Assembly: GCA_030068145.1 (NCBI GenBank)
Contig: JAPJBO010000329.1
Span: forward strand, 62,001 to 126,000
Length of the DNA: 64,000 bases
Direction: 5' to 3'
Origin: Diplonema papillatum
Taxonomy: Eukaryota > Euglenozoa > Diplonemea > Diplonemida > Diplonemidae
The notes beneath the pieces are model-generated. The model had not been told where the DNA came from and ran no database searches. It saw only the letters and a list, made by a program, of their open reading frames with translations. The position numbers and the translations under genes were made by a program. Positions 19,476 through 29,679 of the stretch are shown piece by piece (the first letter of the stretch is position 1; each line of letters starts with the position of its first letter).

Positions 19476-19632
19476 GGGCTAGACCGCCGTGAGACAGGTT
19501 GGTTTACCCGTTTCCGAAAGCGGTAACGAGGGGGCAGCAGGACACTTCGTCCTGATGGGGTGGCGCCACCTCCCCAATGCGAGCTGATTGCCAGTTGGAT
19601 GCGGGCAACTGCACCTTCGTACCACCGACACC
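19476..19632 (+). repeat. 28S snippet plus shared 101-bp block
   Basis: At 19478-19510 the plus strand again shows 28S sequence (TAGACCGCCGTGAGACAGG), so the rRNA pieces change strand here. From 19530 to 19632 follows the block shared with 12986-13086. Confidence 0.65.
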
Positions 19633-20316
19633 CTCTGCTGGGTGGCCTGCCTCGCAGCCGCCGTGCGCATGCACCCGTCGCTGATGACCCTGGACCTCCG
19701 CGGCAACCCGGGGCTGACCGACGCCGGCATTCGCGCCTTAGCGGCCGAAATCGAGGCGGCGCCGCCGAAACAGCTGCGGAGCGTGCTCGTGGACGACAGC
19801 AGGTCCCAGCAGCAGGAGGAGTCCTCGGAGGCACTGCATCTCCCCCGGGAAACCCGGGGGAACGGTGCCGTGCGCGCGCCCGCATCCGAATTCGAGGCGG
19901 CTGCAGAATGTGAAAACAAGGCGGAGTCACCTCACCCACAAGGCAATCCCTTAAGGAAAGCCACCAGCAACCCAAACAGCAGCCAGCCGGCACAGGGCGT
20001 GCCCGCGGACGACGGATCCCCGTCGGCGGCCGAGCGGCTTCGATCGGCGGTGCTCCTCGCCCGCCTGCCGGAGACCGCGGCGCGGGTGGTGCTGCAGGTG
20101 CGGGGCAATTCGCCGGGCGTGGTGTCGGTCAACTGCGACGTCTTGCTGTGCCAAGGCGGCGGAGGAGGCGAGCCGTTTCTCGTCGTGGGGCAGACCCGGC
20201 CGAGGCCCTGGCTGGGCGGGGTGGCGGGTGCTGGGGGCGAAGGGGGGGGTAGCATCTCCATCGACGTCCCGGCCGCCACCAGGCAACGTCACTCGGGGGT
20301 TCGAAACGTGATGATC
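19633..20316 (+). CDS. Leucine-rich-repeat exon fragment
   Basis: The open frame (19588-20481) contains MHPSLMTLDLRGNPGLTDAG followed by IRALAAEIEAA, a ribonuclease-inhibitor-type leucine-rich repeat (LxxLDLxxN ... G). After it comes a Ser/Pro/Gln-rich linker and a second ordered segment (LPETAARVVLQVRGNSPGVV then SVNCDVLLC, ending near DVPAATRQRH). The first ~15 codons derive from the shared 101-bp block and the last ~55 from a miniature transposon, so the genuine exon is about 19640-20295. It is probably an internal exon or a captured fragment. LRR proteins mediate protein-protein contacts; no specific role can be given. Confidence 0.5.
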
Positions 20317-20589
20317 AACCACATACGGACGGAGGGTGGGTGCTATTGTTGGGGAAATGGGCCTTTCAAGGCAAACCTTGGGTCATACTCAAAAGGGGTT
20401 TTCGTAGGTCAAAAATGGGAATCGAGGGGTGCATTTGAAAGATTTCGTGGCAGATCTTTCAAATGCGCACCCCGACGCTGAATGAATACACATGGAAGTG
20501 ACCCAGGACGAGCACCCGTGGCCTCTTGCAGATACCCGCGAACTAGTGAATTAACTACGCCGTATGGCGTAGTTCGTCCGTATGTGGTT
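20317..20589 (+). mobile_element. Complete miniature element, AACCACATACGGACG termini (273 bp)
   Basis: The ends AACCACATACGGACG and CGTCCGTATGTGGTT are perfect inverted repeats. A subterminal hairpin AACTACGCC/GGCGTAGTT lies near the right end. No clear target duplication is seen. This is the reference copy for 14030-14234 and 14516-14806; related termini (AACCCTATACGGACGGG, near 36376) occur elsewhere. Confidence 0.75.
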
Positions 20590-21117
20590 AATATCAATAG
20601 CCCGCACCCACGGCGTTGACTGTGGCTGGGCTGCCTTGATGTTTGATTAACTCACACTAATCTGAAACGTATACGCGGTCGAGCGCGCTCCGCCCATCGT
20701 ACGATCGCCACGTTTTTGCTTGTCAAGACATTGGGCCACAGATTCCACGAGGTGCGTGCGTGCTGCTAGGTGTTAGTGGTATCACATCACAATACGCGTA
20801 GCGTGCTTTGCATAGTGCACGGTGCTTGACTGCCTGCACGGCACCTGCACTTAATTGCACTCACAAATGCCACGAGGTGCGTGCGTGCTGCTAGGTGCTA
20901 GTGGTATCACATCACAAATACGCGTAGCGTGCTTTGCATAGTGCACAGTGCTTGACTGCCTGCACGGCACCTGCATTTTATTGCACTCACAGATTCCGCC
21001 AACGGACTTTTTCGGGGCTGTTTTTTTCTCTGGGGGACCCTTCATTTCTTTTGTTCGCAGGACCAAATAGTAACTGAAAAAGATAGTGGTACGATGGGGG
21101 CAAAGGAGAATTTGCAG
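20590..21117. repeat. Two-copy 125-bp tandem repeat at 20746-20997
   Basis: CACGAGGTGCGTGCGTGCTG begins each copy (20746 and 20871). The rest, including ACGCGTAGCGTGCTTTGC, is nearly identical. The flanks are unassigned. Confidence 0.7.
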
Positions 21118-21276
21118 GAAAGTGCAGAAAGGAAGGCGCGCAAGGAATCTCGTTGACCGCACTACCTGAGCCCAAGTCCTGGACGTGGTGTCAGGTGGCA
21201 AAGTGGCAAATGATCATGATCAGAAGATCCTACTTGGGCGGTTCAGTTTCCTCTCACATTGCATGTGGCTAAAAAA
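21118..21276 (+). repeat. Dispersed repeat F2
   Basis: It is recognised by GAGCCCAAGTCCTGGACG, GGCAAATGATCATGATCAG and TTGGGCGGTTCAGTTTCC. Confidence 0.8.
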
Positions 21277-21397
21277 ACTAACCTTCAGCTAAAAAGATAG
21301 GATAGAATCGCGCGAGACGAATGTCGAAAGCCTACAACTCAGACTCAAGTCATACAGCAGTCCAGACCAAAGTCAGACAAAAGGCACACGGGAACGT

Positions 21398-21529
21398 CCA
21401 GCCTCAGAAGCTGAAATTAAAGCTGGAGTTAGAAAAGCGCCACTTTCTGGGTGTAGATATACACACGTTTTGGTTGTAGCGCACCCGCTTTGCGGGCGCA
21501 CCCTCTTTAACACCAGCTTCTGAGGCTGG
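21398..21529. mobile_element. Foldback element with CCAGCCTCAGAAGCT ends (132 bp)
   Basis: CCAGCCTCAGAAGCT and AGCTTCTGAGGCTGG are perfect inverted ends. A second hairpin (GCACCCGCTTTGCGGGCGC) lies inside. Relatives are at 60129-60360 and 36270-36310, and the terminus is tandemly amplified at 59749-60128. Confidence 0.7.
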
Positions 21530-22478
21530 CCTCACCGTGCAGGACTGAGTCAGGTGAAACTAAAAGGTAGGACGAAAGTCAGACCCAAAATCTGAGTTTC
21601 CTAGAAGGGACGGGAACTTCCAAGGCCTCCTTGTTGCTATCTATCGTGGGAGCGGTGGTGCAACGTGTAGTGCGGGTCTTGCTTCAGCCGCAGCTGCTGT
21701 GCGCCTGGTAGCTGTTTCTCAACGAGAGTATGAACACCAGCCGACTACAGGCCTTACAATAGGCCCTCTTGAACCGACCGTGAGGAGTTCCGAAAATGAC
21801 ACTTTTGATTCATTATCAACGCGGGCATCTTGATTTTTTGCAAACCATTCGCGAAGATTCAACAGCCACAAGCTTGAAACACCGAGCAGATGGCAGGGGT
21901 ACGTTGCTGCTATGACACGTATTTGATTGACCATCCCACCCCCCCCCCCCCACAGGGATGCGCTATTCGCAAAGGCGCATTCCACAAGCGAGAGCAAAGA
22001 GCAAGGAGTGGTTCGAGGTAAAGAAGCCCTGTTGCTTGCAGTGCGTTGTGGATCCAAATATTGTGTTGTTTGTGCGTGCATGATGATGGGTTTCGCACGT
22101 GTTTTGAATACCTTGTTTTCTTCTCTTCCATTATTTCAGGTTGGGTACTCTGTACCATCCTCAGTGAGGGCGGCCTTTTTGTTTAATTCCTTCGTGTCAG
22201 TTAGACTTTGGCGGACACTTGCCGGCATAGCGGAGAACCCCTCCCAGGCATCTTGTTAAGAACCATCCATCAGCCGGCAGAACTCTGTGTCAAGGCAGGT
22301 CGCAATACAAAGTAGATCTCGTCTTGGTGCCTCTCTGGCCATCGCTACAGGCATTCTGCATTCTAACTCCAACGGAAGAAGAAGTGCCCAGCGCCACCCG
22401 TGAAAGCAAAGGGATCGCAGAAGCATGCACATCGGCGAGGAAGGGAAAGCGCGAAGCGAGCGACGACGATGGTTCGAA
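21530..22478. other. No gene recognised; C13 tract at 21940
   Basis: A pyrimidine tract ending in ACAG at 21955 would make a good 3' splice site, and the frame after it (DALFAKAHSTSESKEQG) is open for about 100 codons, but no domain supports it. Confidence 0.3.
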
Positions 22479-22743
22479 TAGTGCCAGTGCCTGAAGCTAC
22501 GATCGAAGAGAGGTAGTCACCTGAAGTCTACTTACCAATGCAGGCTATTTCGCTACAGATTTGCATTGGTATTCTAACCTCAAACCATCACGGTAAACCA
22601 TGGTCTATCAGGAGGAGGCTTAAGATAAGCCGTCAGCAGTCCCTTTCAACATAAACAAACACGTTTGGTACCATCAAGAAACCGGTGCGTACGCGTACGC
22701 AGTCGCCCCTTCCCCTTCGCGAGACGAGCGAAGAATAAGCCGT
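22479..22743 (-). repeat. 265-bp segment duplicated at 26622-26886
   Basis: The two copies have the same length (265 bp), no indels, and I see only one or two substitutions (for example GAAGTC versus GGAGTC). On the minus strand both carry FFARLAKGKGRLRTRTHRFL and a stop. The second copy lies directly downstream of an RCC1 gene, so the segment may be that gene's 3' region. Confidence 0.85.
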
Positions 22744-23730
22744 TCGTAGAAATGCAGTGGTAGCTGCGTAGTAGTGGTGATGACAAAAGCAGCAGCCCCC
22801 GCACATATACAGAAGGTGATTCTTTTTTTTTTTTTTTTTTTTTTTTTTGCATTGCTTGGTTATCACTACCCTTGGTCTATCAATTTCAGAAGCAAAAATC
22901 TGAAAAACTATTGGTATGCGGTTCCAGGAATTAGTTCAACTGCTCTGTTCCGGCGTCTTTGCCGAAGATTCCTTCGCCTGCAGTGGGCGTGTGAAATTCA
23001 GTTGGGAGAAAACCTTTGTCGCGTTTATTGTGGTTTAGAGGTTCGGTGTTTAGGGGTCCGGTTGACCGTTTGTGACCGAGATGAGTCGGGATAGCTGGGG
23101 GCGAGTCCTTCACGAGTACAGGAAAGCAGAGGAGCAAGCCCCACGCACCTGCCGTCTGTCTAAGAATCTTTCGTCGCAGAGGGTTTTGTCCCGTGCAGCG
23201 GCTGGATCTCACCTTGTGCTCCTCAGCCAGAACTTTTTCGAAGATTCCTTCGTGCACTGCGGTCCCGCAGACAACCCACACCGTAGAAGCTACGTGTGCG
23301 CCAGAGGTTTCAGACTAGAGGAGAAGTCTCACGGATTTCCGAGGGAACCTGCTAGGCTTGACGAACACAATACATACAGGGGGGGCTTGTTCTTCGGGGA
23401 AAATGTTCAATTTTCCCTGCAGGGTTGCAATGCCCAGCTGCAAGGCCCAACGCTGAGGATAGCCGAGATTCCGAACCTCAATCACAGTCGGTAGAAGTAT
23501 ATTTTGCGCATAATCGAGGCTGCCTTCATCTTGAGCTCAGCTAAGCGCTGCCGAGGCGGGGGCGGTTGTGGCAGGGTGTAGGACAGGTAAGAGCCGATCT
23601 GTGGATGGATGGTCGTTGCTTCGCTTGCGGAAACCGTGCACCGCGAGAGGAGGAGAAAGTAGGTTGAAGTATGGCTAAAGATAAAGTGGTGTCACCTGAG
23701 GGGGTAATCTCAGGGCCGCCCACGTGATAA
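22744..23730. other. No gene recognised; T24 tract at 22825-22848
   Basis: GAAGATTCCTTCG occurs twice (22963 and 23239). Nothing I can name. Confidence 0.3.
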
Positions 23731-23800
23731 GCCGTCAAGCATTGAGTTCTTTTAAGTACATGAACCACATGGATTAGCATGCACTGCCTTGAAAGTCAGG

Positions 23801-24253
23801 TTATCGGATGACGTCGTCACCTGCCATTGCGTCGTCAAGGTCGAGCATTTGTGGAGCTAGCGGGGTTTGGCTTTCTTGCGATTCCAAAGACTGAGTCGGC
23901 GAGTACGAGGGCAGGCAGGAGTGCCCGTTTTCCACTTTCGAGGGCATTGGTGTGCCCGTGGTCCCCGGTCGTTTCTGAGAGCTGCTTGCCCTCGGTAGCT
24001 TCTTCTTCCTTCGATGCACCCCTGAGTCGGGTGTGGTCGCCTTCGTCTTCTTCCGCTTGCGGCCGGCGATCGGGCCTTCCTTCGGGGTGCCGAGCACCCT
24101 CTCTTTCAGCGCTGGTCGTTCGCTGGTTCCTGGCGTTGGTGGCGGCCTCTTGGTCGCCCGTCCGGTCGTCGTCGTCTCCTTTTTCGTTGCCGCGAGCGGC
24201 GCTCGCGCCGCTCGCTTTCCTAATGGCGTCTCCCGCTGTACACCCACCGTCAA
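23801..24253 (-). CDS. Basic, low-complexity hypothetical protein, C-terminal exon
   Basis: A 150-codon frame rich in Lys, Arg, Thr and Pro (AGRKRKKTKATTPDSGVHRR) ends in QSLESQESQTPLAPQMLDLD then DAMAGDDVIR. The C-terminus is conserved with 11205-11340, which supports it as coding. The basic part could be a nuclear or nucleic-acid-binding tail, but no domain is recognised. A 32-bp direct repeat (23732-23763 and 24247-24278) brackets the segment, so the 5' side is probably a recombination junction and the upstream exons are missing. The first Met is not reliable. Confidence 0.5.
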   Translation of the reverse strand: MTVGVQRETPLGKRAARAPLAATKKETTTTGRATKRPPPTPGTSERPALKERVLGTPKEGPIAGRKRKKTKATTPDSGVHRRKKKLPRASSSQKRPGTTGTPMPSKVENGHSCLPSYSPTQSLESQESQTPLAPQMLDLDDAMAGDDVIR

Positions 24254-24284
24254 GCATTGAGTTCTTTTAAGTACATGATGTTAA

Positions 24285-24714
24285 GCAGCGGCTGCCGGCT
24301 TATCCCGTGACACCTTTTATATGTACGTTATTGAAAGAGTAGCGTTGGCACTCTTACAGAGGGAGCGGAACATAGACAGCTCCCCGATTCGGGGTAGAGT
24401 GATTGAGAAAAGTGGTAGACGAATAAAAGTCGATGCCTGCAAGCCAGGGGTCCCCGAGGGTCAGACTTCTACTTTTAAACCCCTCAGGGCTAGTTCTACT
24501 GTTACCGATTCACGAGAGTCAGACTTCTCAGGGCCAAACTTCCGCTCTTACATGCAGACCAGAAGAGTCAGAGGACAGGTCGGACTTCCCTTTTTAGATC
24601 CCCTGAGGGCCAGACTACTAGACCCCTACAGACCGGACTGCCCATTTAGATCCCCTGAATGCCAGACTTCTGGAGCAAGCTTTTTTCTCGTTCTCGTGGT
24701 TTTAGCAAGCAAGA
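24285..24714. other. Degenerate CCCCTGAGGGCCAGACTT repeats
   Basis: Between 24455 and 24680 the phrases CAGACTTCT and CCCCTGAGGGCCAGACT recur irregularly. An open frame on the plus strand (24321-24731) follows them but looks non-genic. Confidence 0.4.
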
Positions 24715-24880
24715 ACTCTAAAAAAGAATAGGCGTGTGTTTGTTTGTACGTGCCGGGGGAGGATTAGCCTGTTAGCGATTGATAGTAGGTGAATATGATC
24801 GTTAGGCTAATCATCTCCCAAGCACGCTGCCAGCGTTCTCTTTCGTGTTTACAAAGCATTGTTACTACAAAAAAGTTGGG
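24715..24880 (+). repeat. Dispersed repeat F7 with an internal hairpin
   Basis: F7 reads GTGCCGGGGGAGGATTAGCC, then a hairpin partner TTAGGCTAATCATCTCCC, then CGCTGCCAGCGTTCTCTTTC. Other copies are at 36410-36570 and 47360-47475, with a fragment at 48920-48955. Confidence 0.8.
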
Positions 24881-25015
24881 TACATACAAGCCGCAGAAGG
24901 AATGTAGGGAGCTGCAGGTCCTCTCGTTGCAACAGCACGAGCAGGAAAACGCGCACAGCGTGAACGAGATGGCCGTGGTTCTGTTGTCGTTGGGTGCAGT
25001 CTGTTTCTTGTGATG
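24881..25015 (+). repeat. Segment paralogous to 47000-47117
   Basis: ACATACAAGCCGCAG and CAGCAGGAAAACGCGCA mark two diverged copies, each next to an F7 or F1 element. The open frame here (LQVLSLQQHEQENAHSVNEM) is not conserved in the other copy. Confidence 0.55.
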
Positions 25016-26448
25016 AGCAATTTTTCTAGAAGTTTGCAAATACGGCAGCTAGTGTTCCTTCCGCGTGGAGGCACACGGAAGAGGACCTCCGCAGGGGTGC
25101 CTACCCCCGCGAGTAATGAGGTGCCTCTTCCAAGGCAGGTTTTATCTAGCAAGGTGGCCGGTGCTTCCTCACGGGCCCCGACGCACGCCGCGTCCTCCTC
25201 CAAACCCTCACTGTCGTTTCTCTCCACGCTCTCTCTCTCTCTCCGCATGTGATACGAAGAAGCTAGGTTCGTCACGGCAGCCATCCCAGTGAAGGGAAAT
25301 AAAAGGCAGCGAAAAAAATGACTCAAGCGCTTTGAGTTTTCAGAGCGAAAGTTCGCTTGAGGATCCGGGGGTTGACCATCGTCGAAAGGGTTCCCTCAAG
25401 TATCGTAGACTGGATGCATATCGTATCTGTGGAGCACTGCATGTTCGTACGTGTGCCGACAATTCGACTTATTTAGAGCGCACTCTTTTTGTGCTGCATG
25501 ATCGATCCCCTGAAGAAGAATGATCCACCCGTTTCAGAGTGAAGGTTTTTAAAGTTAAGTTCGCTTGAAATTCCGGGGGTTCAGGGTCTGGTCTGTCAGA
25601 GAAAAGCGGGAAATTCAAGCACTCTTTTCTGACTGGTCATGCTCAGGGGACTTTAGCTCTTTGTCTGACCGAGCAAAAAAGTCGGTTTCAGCCAAAAACC
25701 CGGTTTTGGGGCTCTGCGGTGCCTGTGGGTGTCTGAGTGCCTGGAACCGTCGCCCCGCGCACGTAAACAAGGGGACGGAGGGGGGTGGTGAGATATAAGC
25801 TTGCGGTGGTGGTGGTGTGCACGTCTATCAAACTACGGAGTGGTAAGTGAAAAGCTTCGAATTGCAGTGACACACCGTGACGCGCCATGTATCTGCAGTC
25901 ACTGTACAGTACAGTACAGTACAGGGGCCACTTGAAATCATAATTTATATTTTTTTTTTACTTTTTTGAAAAACCGAAACCGGAAAAACCCGGTTCCTGA
26001 AACCGGGAAACCGGGTTTCCAAAGTCCGATGCAGTACTGCGCTGATACTCGCAATCAGCCCATCGCGATAGCTGCTGGATTTAACAACGTCCACACCAGC
26101 CCAGGCTTCGTGTGTGTACCCATACTTTTCACCGTGGTGCAACCCGTCGTGACTGTGAAGGGTGAAGCTAGTTGTCAAGGCTACAATCAGAATCGAACAG
26201 GGCCCACGCTAGGTGTGCCTTCAATCGGTGGGAGATTTACTTGGTCTAGCGACGAAGGCCCAAATAAGACTAGGAGCAAGATTGCCAAAGCTTTTACAGA
26301 TGAAATATGGAGAGAGAAGTGGCCTTAATCTAAAAATCAAATTATTCGATCTACGGCGGGACCAGCGACCATGCAGCTTTGACTCTGGATTTTTTGCGAA
26401 GTGAAGGGAGGTTGGATGCCTTTCAGATTGTTCTCCTCATGGCTGAAG
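25016..26448. other. No gene recognised; F1 pieces and a TACAG microsatellite
   Basis: It holds F1 cores near 25336-25395 and 25550-25595, (GTACA)n at 25905-25923, and a run of CCGGTTT/AAACCGG repeats at 25970-26020. Confidence 0.4.
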
Positions 26449-26620
26449 TGAGCCGGTCCATCCCCTGGTGATAGACGTGATAGACCGAAGAATACAGCAC
26501 CGGGCAATTCGATGCAGCTCTAGGGACTAGGGATGGACCTGATAGACCGTGGTGGACTGTGATTCACTGTGATAAACAGCGGCAGGCACTTCGATGCAGT
26601 TTCAAAGAGGTAGGGACGGA
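26449..26620 (-). mobile_element. Miniature element with TGAGCCGGTCC end, one terminus lost
   Basis: The left terminus TGAGCCGGTCC is intact. The right side stops at GGGACGGA where the complete copies (58849-59027, 61084-61254) continue to the terminus. The 265-bp duplicated segment starts right at the break. Confidence 0.75.
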
Positions 26621-26621
26621 C

Positions 26622-26886
26622 ATAGTGCCAGTGCCTGAAGCTACGATCGAAGAGAGGTAGTCACCTGGAGTCTACTTACCAATGCAGGCTATTTCGCTAC
26701 AGATTTGCATTGGTATTCTAACCTCAAACCATCACGGTAAACCATGGTCTATCAGGAGGAGGCTTAAGATAAGCCGTCAGCAGTCCCTTTCAACATAAAC
26801 AAACACGTTTGGTACCATCAAGAAACCGGTGCGTACGCGTACGCAGTCGCCCCTTCCCCTTCGCGAGACGAGCGAAGAATAAGCCG
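26622..26886 (-). repeat. 265-bp segment, second copy
   Basis: See 22479-22743. This copy abuts the 3' end of the RCC1 gene. Confidence 0.85.
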
Positions 26887-27786
26887 CTAAAGGTGGTGAG
26901 AGGGCCATACCGGGACGACTCTCCGCCACCGGAAGGAAGGAGAGTTGGATTGGCCGAACGTGTTCGCGCCCCAGCAGACGGTCGACCCGTCGTTGAGCAG
27001 TGCGATCGAGTGGTGGCCGCCGGCGTCGATGTCGACGGCGTACTTGTTCCCGAGCGACGGCGGCTGCGCCGCGCCCTCTTTGTTCTCACCCCAGCCGACC
27101 ACAGTCCCGTCCTTCAGCAGGGCCAGCGAGTGGTGGCGGCCGGCAGCGAGCTTCACCACCGTGCGGCCCATGGCCCGGAACGACGGAGGCAGCGCCTGGC
27201 CGCTGGCGTTATCCCCCCACCCGACGACGCCGCCGTCCGACAGAAGCGCGAGCGAGTGCGCGCCGCCGGCTGCCATGGCCACGGTTTGCCGGCTCCCGAA
27301 GGACGGCGGCCTGCCCATGCCTACCCTAGGGTTGCCCCCCCAGCCCTTCACGGTCTCGTCGTCGAGCAGCGCGAGGGAGTGGTAGCACCCGGCTGATATC
27401 TGGGTTGCCTGCTTCCCCCCGAACTTCGGCACGGAGATCTGCTCCTGGTCGTTGCAACCCCAGGCTTTGACGCTGCCGTCGGCCAGCAGCGCCATCGAGT
27501 GCCGCCCGCCGGCTGCGATCGCGACGACTGTCGCCTTCGGCGGGATGATGCCCGGCTCGGGCGTCGTCTGCCCGTCGAAGTTGTAGCCCCAGCCGACCAC
27601 GGAGCCGTCGTTGAGGAGCGCGAGGCTGTGGAAGTAGCCGGCCGCCACGGATACCGCCCTCCGGCCGTTGAACAGCGGCAGCCCCGGCGTCTGCAGCGCG
27701 GTCTGCCCGTGCTCGCTGTTGCCCCAGCCGATGACCGAGCCATCCTCCAGCAGGCACAGGGAGTGCGTCACTCCCAAAACTGCCAT
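26887..27786 (-). CDS. RCC1-repeat seven-blade propeller protein, copy A
   Basis: A 299-codon frame holds seven RCC1-type repeats of about 40-50 residues, each with an AAGxxHSLALLxDGxVxGWG signature (first HSLCLLEDG at about residue 8, last HSIALLNDG). Seven blades is a full RCC1 propeller, so the fold can close. RCC1 itself is the nucleotide-exchange factor for Ran, but many RCC1-repeat proteins do other work, and nothing here shows Ran binding. The start lies just after a C-rich tract (27799-27810); the ATG is followed by GCAG, so it may instead be an intron end and the true N-terminus lie upstream. The C-terminus WPSHHL extends beyond the point where copy B stops. Confidence 0.8.
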   Translation of the reverse strand: MAVLGVTHSLCLLEDGSVIGWGNSEHGQTALQTPGLPLFNGRRAVSVAAGYFHSLALLNDGSVVGWGYNFDGQTTPEPGIIPPKATVVAIAAGGRHSMALLADGSVKAWGCNDQEQISVPKFGGKQATQISAGCYHSLALLDDETVKGWGGNPRVGMGRPPSFGSRQTVAMAAGGAHSLALLSDGGVVGWGDNASGQALPPSFRAMGRTVVKLAAGRHHSLALLKDGTVVGWGENKEGAAQPPSLGNKYAVDIDAGGHHSIALLNDGSTVCWGANTFGQSNSPSFRWRRVVPVWPSHHL

Positions 27787-28909
27787 CGGCGACGACCAGT
27801 CCCCCCCCCCCCTCCTCTCTGTCTCTCTCTCCCTTGCCTGGTAACAGTGAGTATGCGGCTATATTTGACTCAACACGGGGAATTTTACTAGGTCAGGACG
27901 ATCTCAGGGATTGACAGATTGAGAGCTCTTTCTCGATGAATTGTGCGGTGGTGCATGGCCTCTCCTGGTTGGTGATTAGTCAGGTTGATTCCGGTAACGA
28001 ATGAGATCTCGACCCTTAAATAGGTGGGCGTGTCGTTGTAGGGGGTGTCTTTTGGCATCGGCGGCTTGCTGCTTACCCGAGACGCGCACTACTTCTTAAG
28101 GGACTGCGCGCGACTTATAGCGCGCTGGGGCGCTGAAACATAAAACGGAATACAAATTCACAGGGGATGGGGAAGACTTCGTCTAATAGCGCGTGGTGCA
28201 TGAACCACGACCGGGATGGAATGAGGTGTTGCATGGCGGCAACAAGCAGACTACGTGCCTTCTTCTTCTTCTGAGTAATGCTTTTTCGATCGCCTCCCAC
28301 GTGTTGATGTTCAAACTAGTCCGCGGCGCTGGTGTGTAATCCGCCATCAAACGGCACCGTCAGACTGGAGCTCGGCACCTAACAGTTTCACCTGGTTTTC
28401 CGAAAAAAATGGGGGGCCCCCAGCAGCCCAAAACTAGAAACCTACCGCTCGGGTGGTCCTAAAATGCTCGGGAAATCCAAAATGTCTGGTCGATGCTCGT
28501 TTAGGCTGAAATAATGGCTGCAGAATGCAAAACCAAGACAGAATCATCGAGGGTCTTGATTCACCGACGAAAAGCCGATACAACTTCACACCCCCCCTCA
28601 GGGTGTGGTTGGTCTTAGGGAGTCAGGTCGACGAGTCTTTGCGGCAACGACCACGGCTGCGCGGAGCCGCTGTATACGGCCCTGTCCCAGTTGTCAAACG
28701 ACAGGTGGAAACGATTACCAAAGTGCAAGTGTAGATTCTGGTCCGTCCCGCTGGCCCAAACCCAAAAATAGCATCCAAACCCAAAATAACAGGGGGTCGA
28801 CCTGCACCTGGCCCGATCTACACTTGGTCGAAAACTGGGGTCAAAAATTGGGGTCGAAATTTTTGGATGGAGCCTTTCAGATCAAAGATTTTGGGTCAAC
28901 CCCGTGCAC
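27787..28909. other. No gene recognised
   Basis: Non-coding in appearance: a polypyrimidine tract at 27799-27832, then unassigned sequence with a T/C-rich stretch near 28260. No family repeat was found except short pieces. Confidence 0.3.
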
Positions 28910-29062
28910 CGCAAGAAAAGTAGAAAAGGGAAACTAGAGTTTTCGTTGACCGCACTACCCTGAGCCCAAATCCTGGACGTGGTTTCAGGTGGCGGATTGG
29001 CAAATGATCATGATCAGAAGGTCCTACTTGGGCGGTTCAGTTTCCTCACAAATTGCACGTAG
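28910..29062 (+). repeat. Dispersed repeat F2
   Basis: It is recognised by GAGCCCAAATCCTGGACGTG and GGCAAATGATCATGATCAGA. Confidence 0.8.
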
Positions 29063-29679
29063 GTGACTGGCTGTCTTCTTGGAACCGGTTATGTGATCCA
29101 AAGCGCTGCGGGCAGAAGAGAGAACGTGGCATGTATTGGCATGTATTCTTTTTTTCTCGTGGTCTGTTTATTTTCGGTACGGTAGCGTCGGAATGAGAAG
29201 CTGCGAGTGCAGCTCTCGGGGGGGGGGGGGGGGGGGGGGGGGGGGTGCTGCGACATTTCCCAACAGAGAAGAAAGGCCGGCACTATTGCCGGGCAGCATC
29301 TGAAGGCCGCCGGTGCTGGTTGGAAATACTCGAAGGCGCCGGTGCACATTGCGACGGAGGCTAGACGGCAGAAATAATACAACAACGAATGGATCCTTTT
29401 TTTTTTTTTTTTTCCTGTTGACAACTTGTGTCAGACTAGCCCACCCGGGGGTGGTTGATTCCTTCAGGCAGAGTCTCCCCGTCCTGAGCTTTGTTTGGGT
29501 CCAAGATGATGGGCGCCCTTCGGCTATTTATTTCTCTTTCCCTCTTTCTCATACTTTTCATTTTATTGGGTTGCGTCTTCCCTCACTCTTAGCGTCTTAA
29601 AAGGTCCTTTTGATGCCGAAACCAAATGGAAATAATATAAAGGAAAAGAAAAATCCCTCCCTCCGCCTGTCCCTCCCTC
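29063..29679. other. G28 homopolymer (29218-29245), T17 tract and repeat pieces
   Basis: The sequence around the G run (GCGTCGGAATGAGAAGCTG before, CGACATTTCCCAACAGAGAA after) is related to 51537-51625, which has no G run. An F4 fragment lies at 29320-29405 and ends in T17. Confidence 0.6.

Noticed and set aside
20317-20589. Assigning the AACCACATACGGACG elements to a TTAA-target family (piggyBac-like)
   Set aside because: TTAA occurs at some ends (GGTTAAT) but not at the left end of the complete copy (GATCAACC), so the superfamily cannot be stated.
22931-23281. 116-codon minus-strand frame as a gene
   Set aside because: No motif, internal short repeats (GAAGATTCCTTCG twice) and no support from a second copy.
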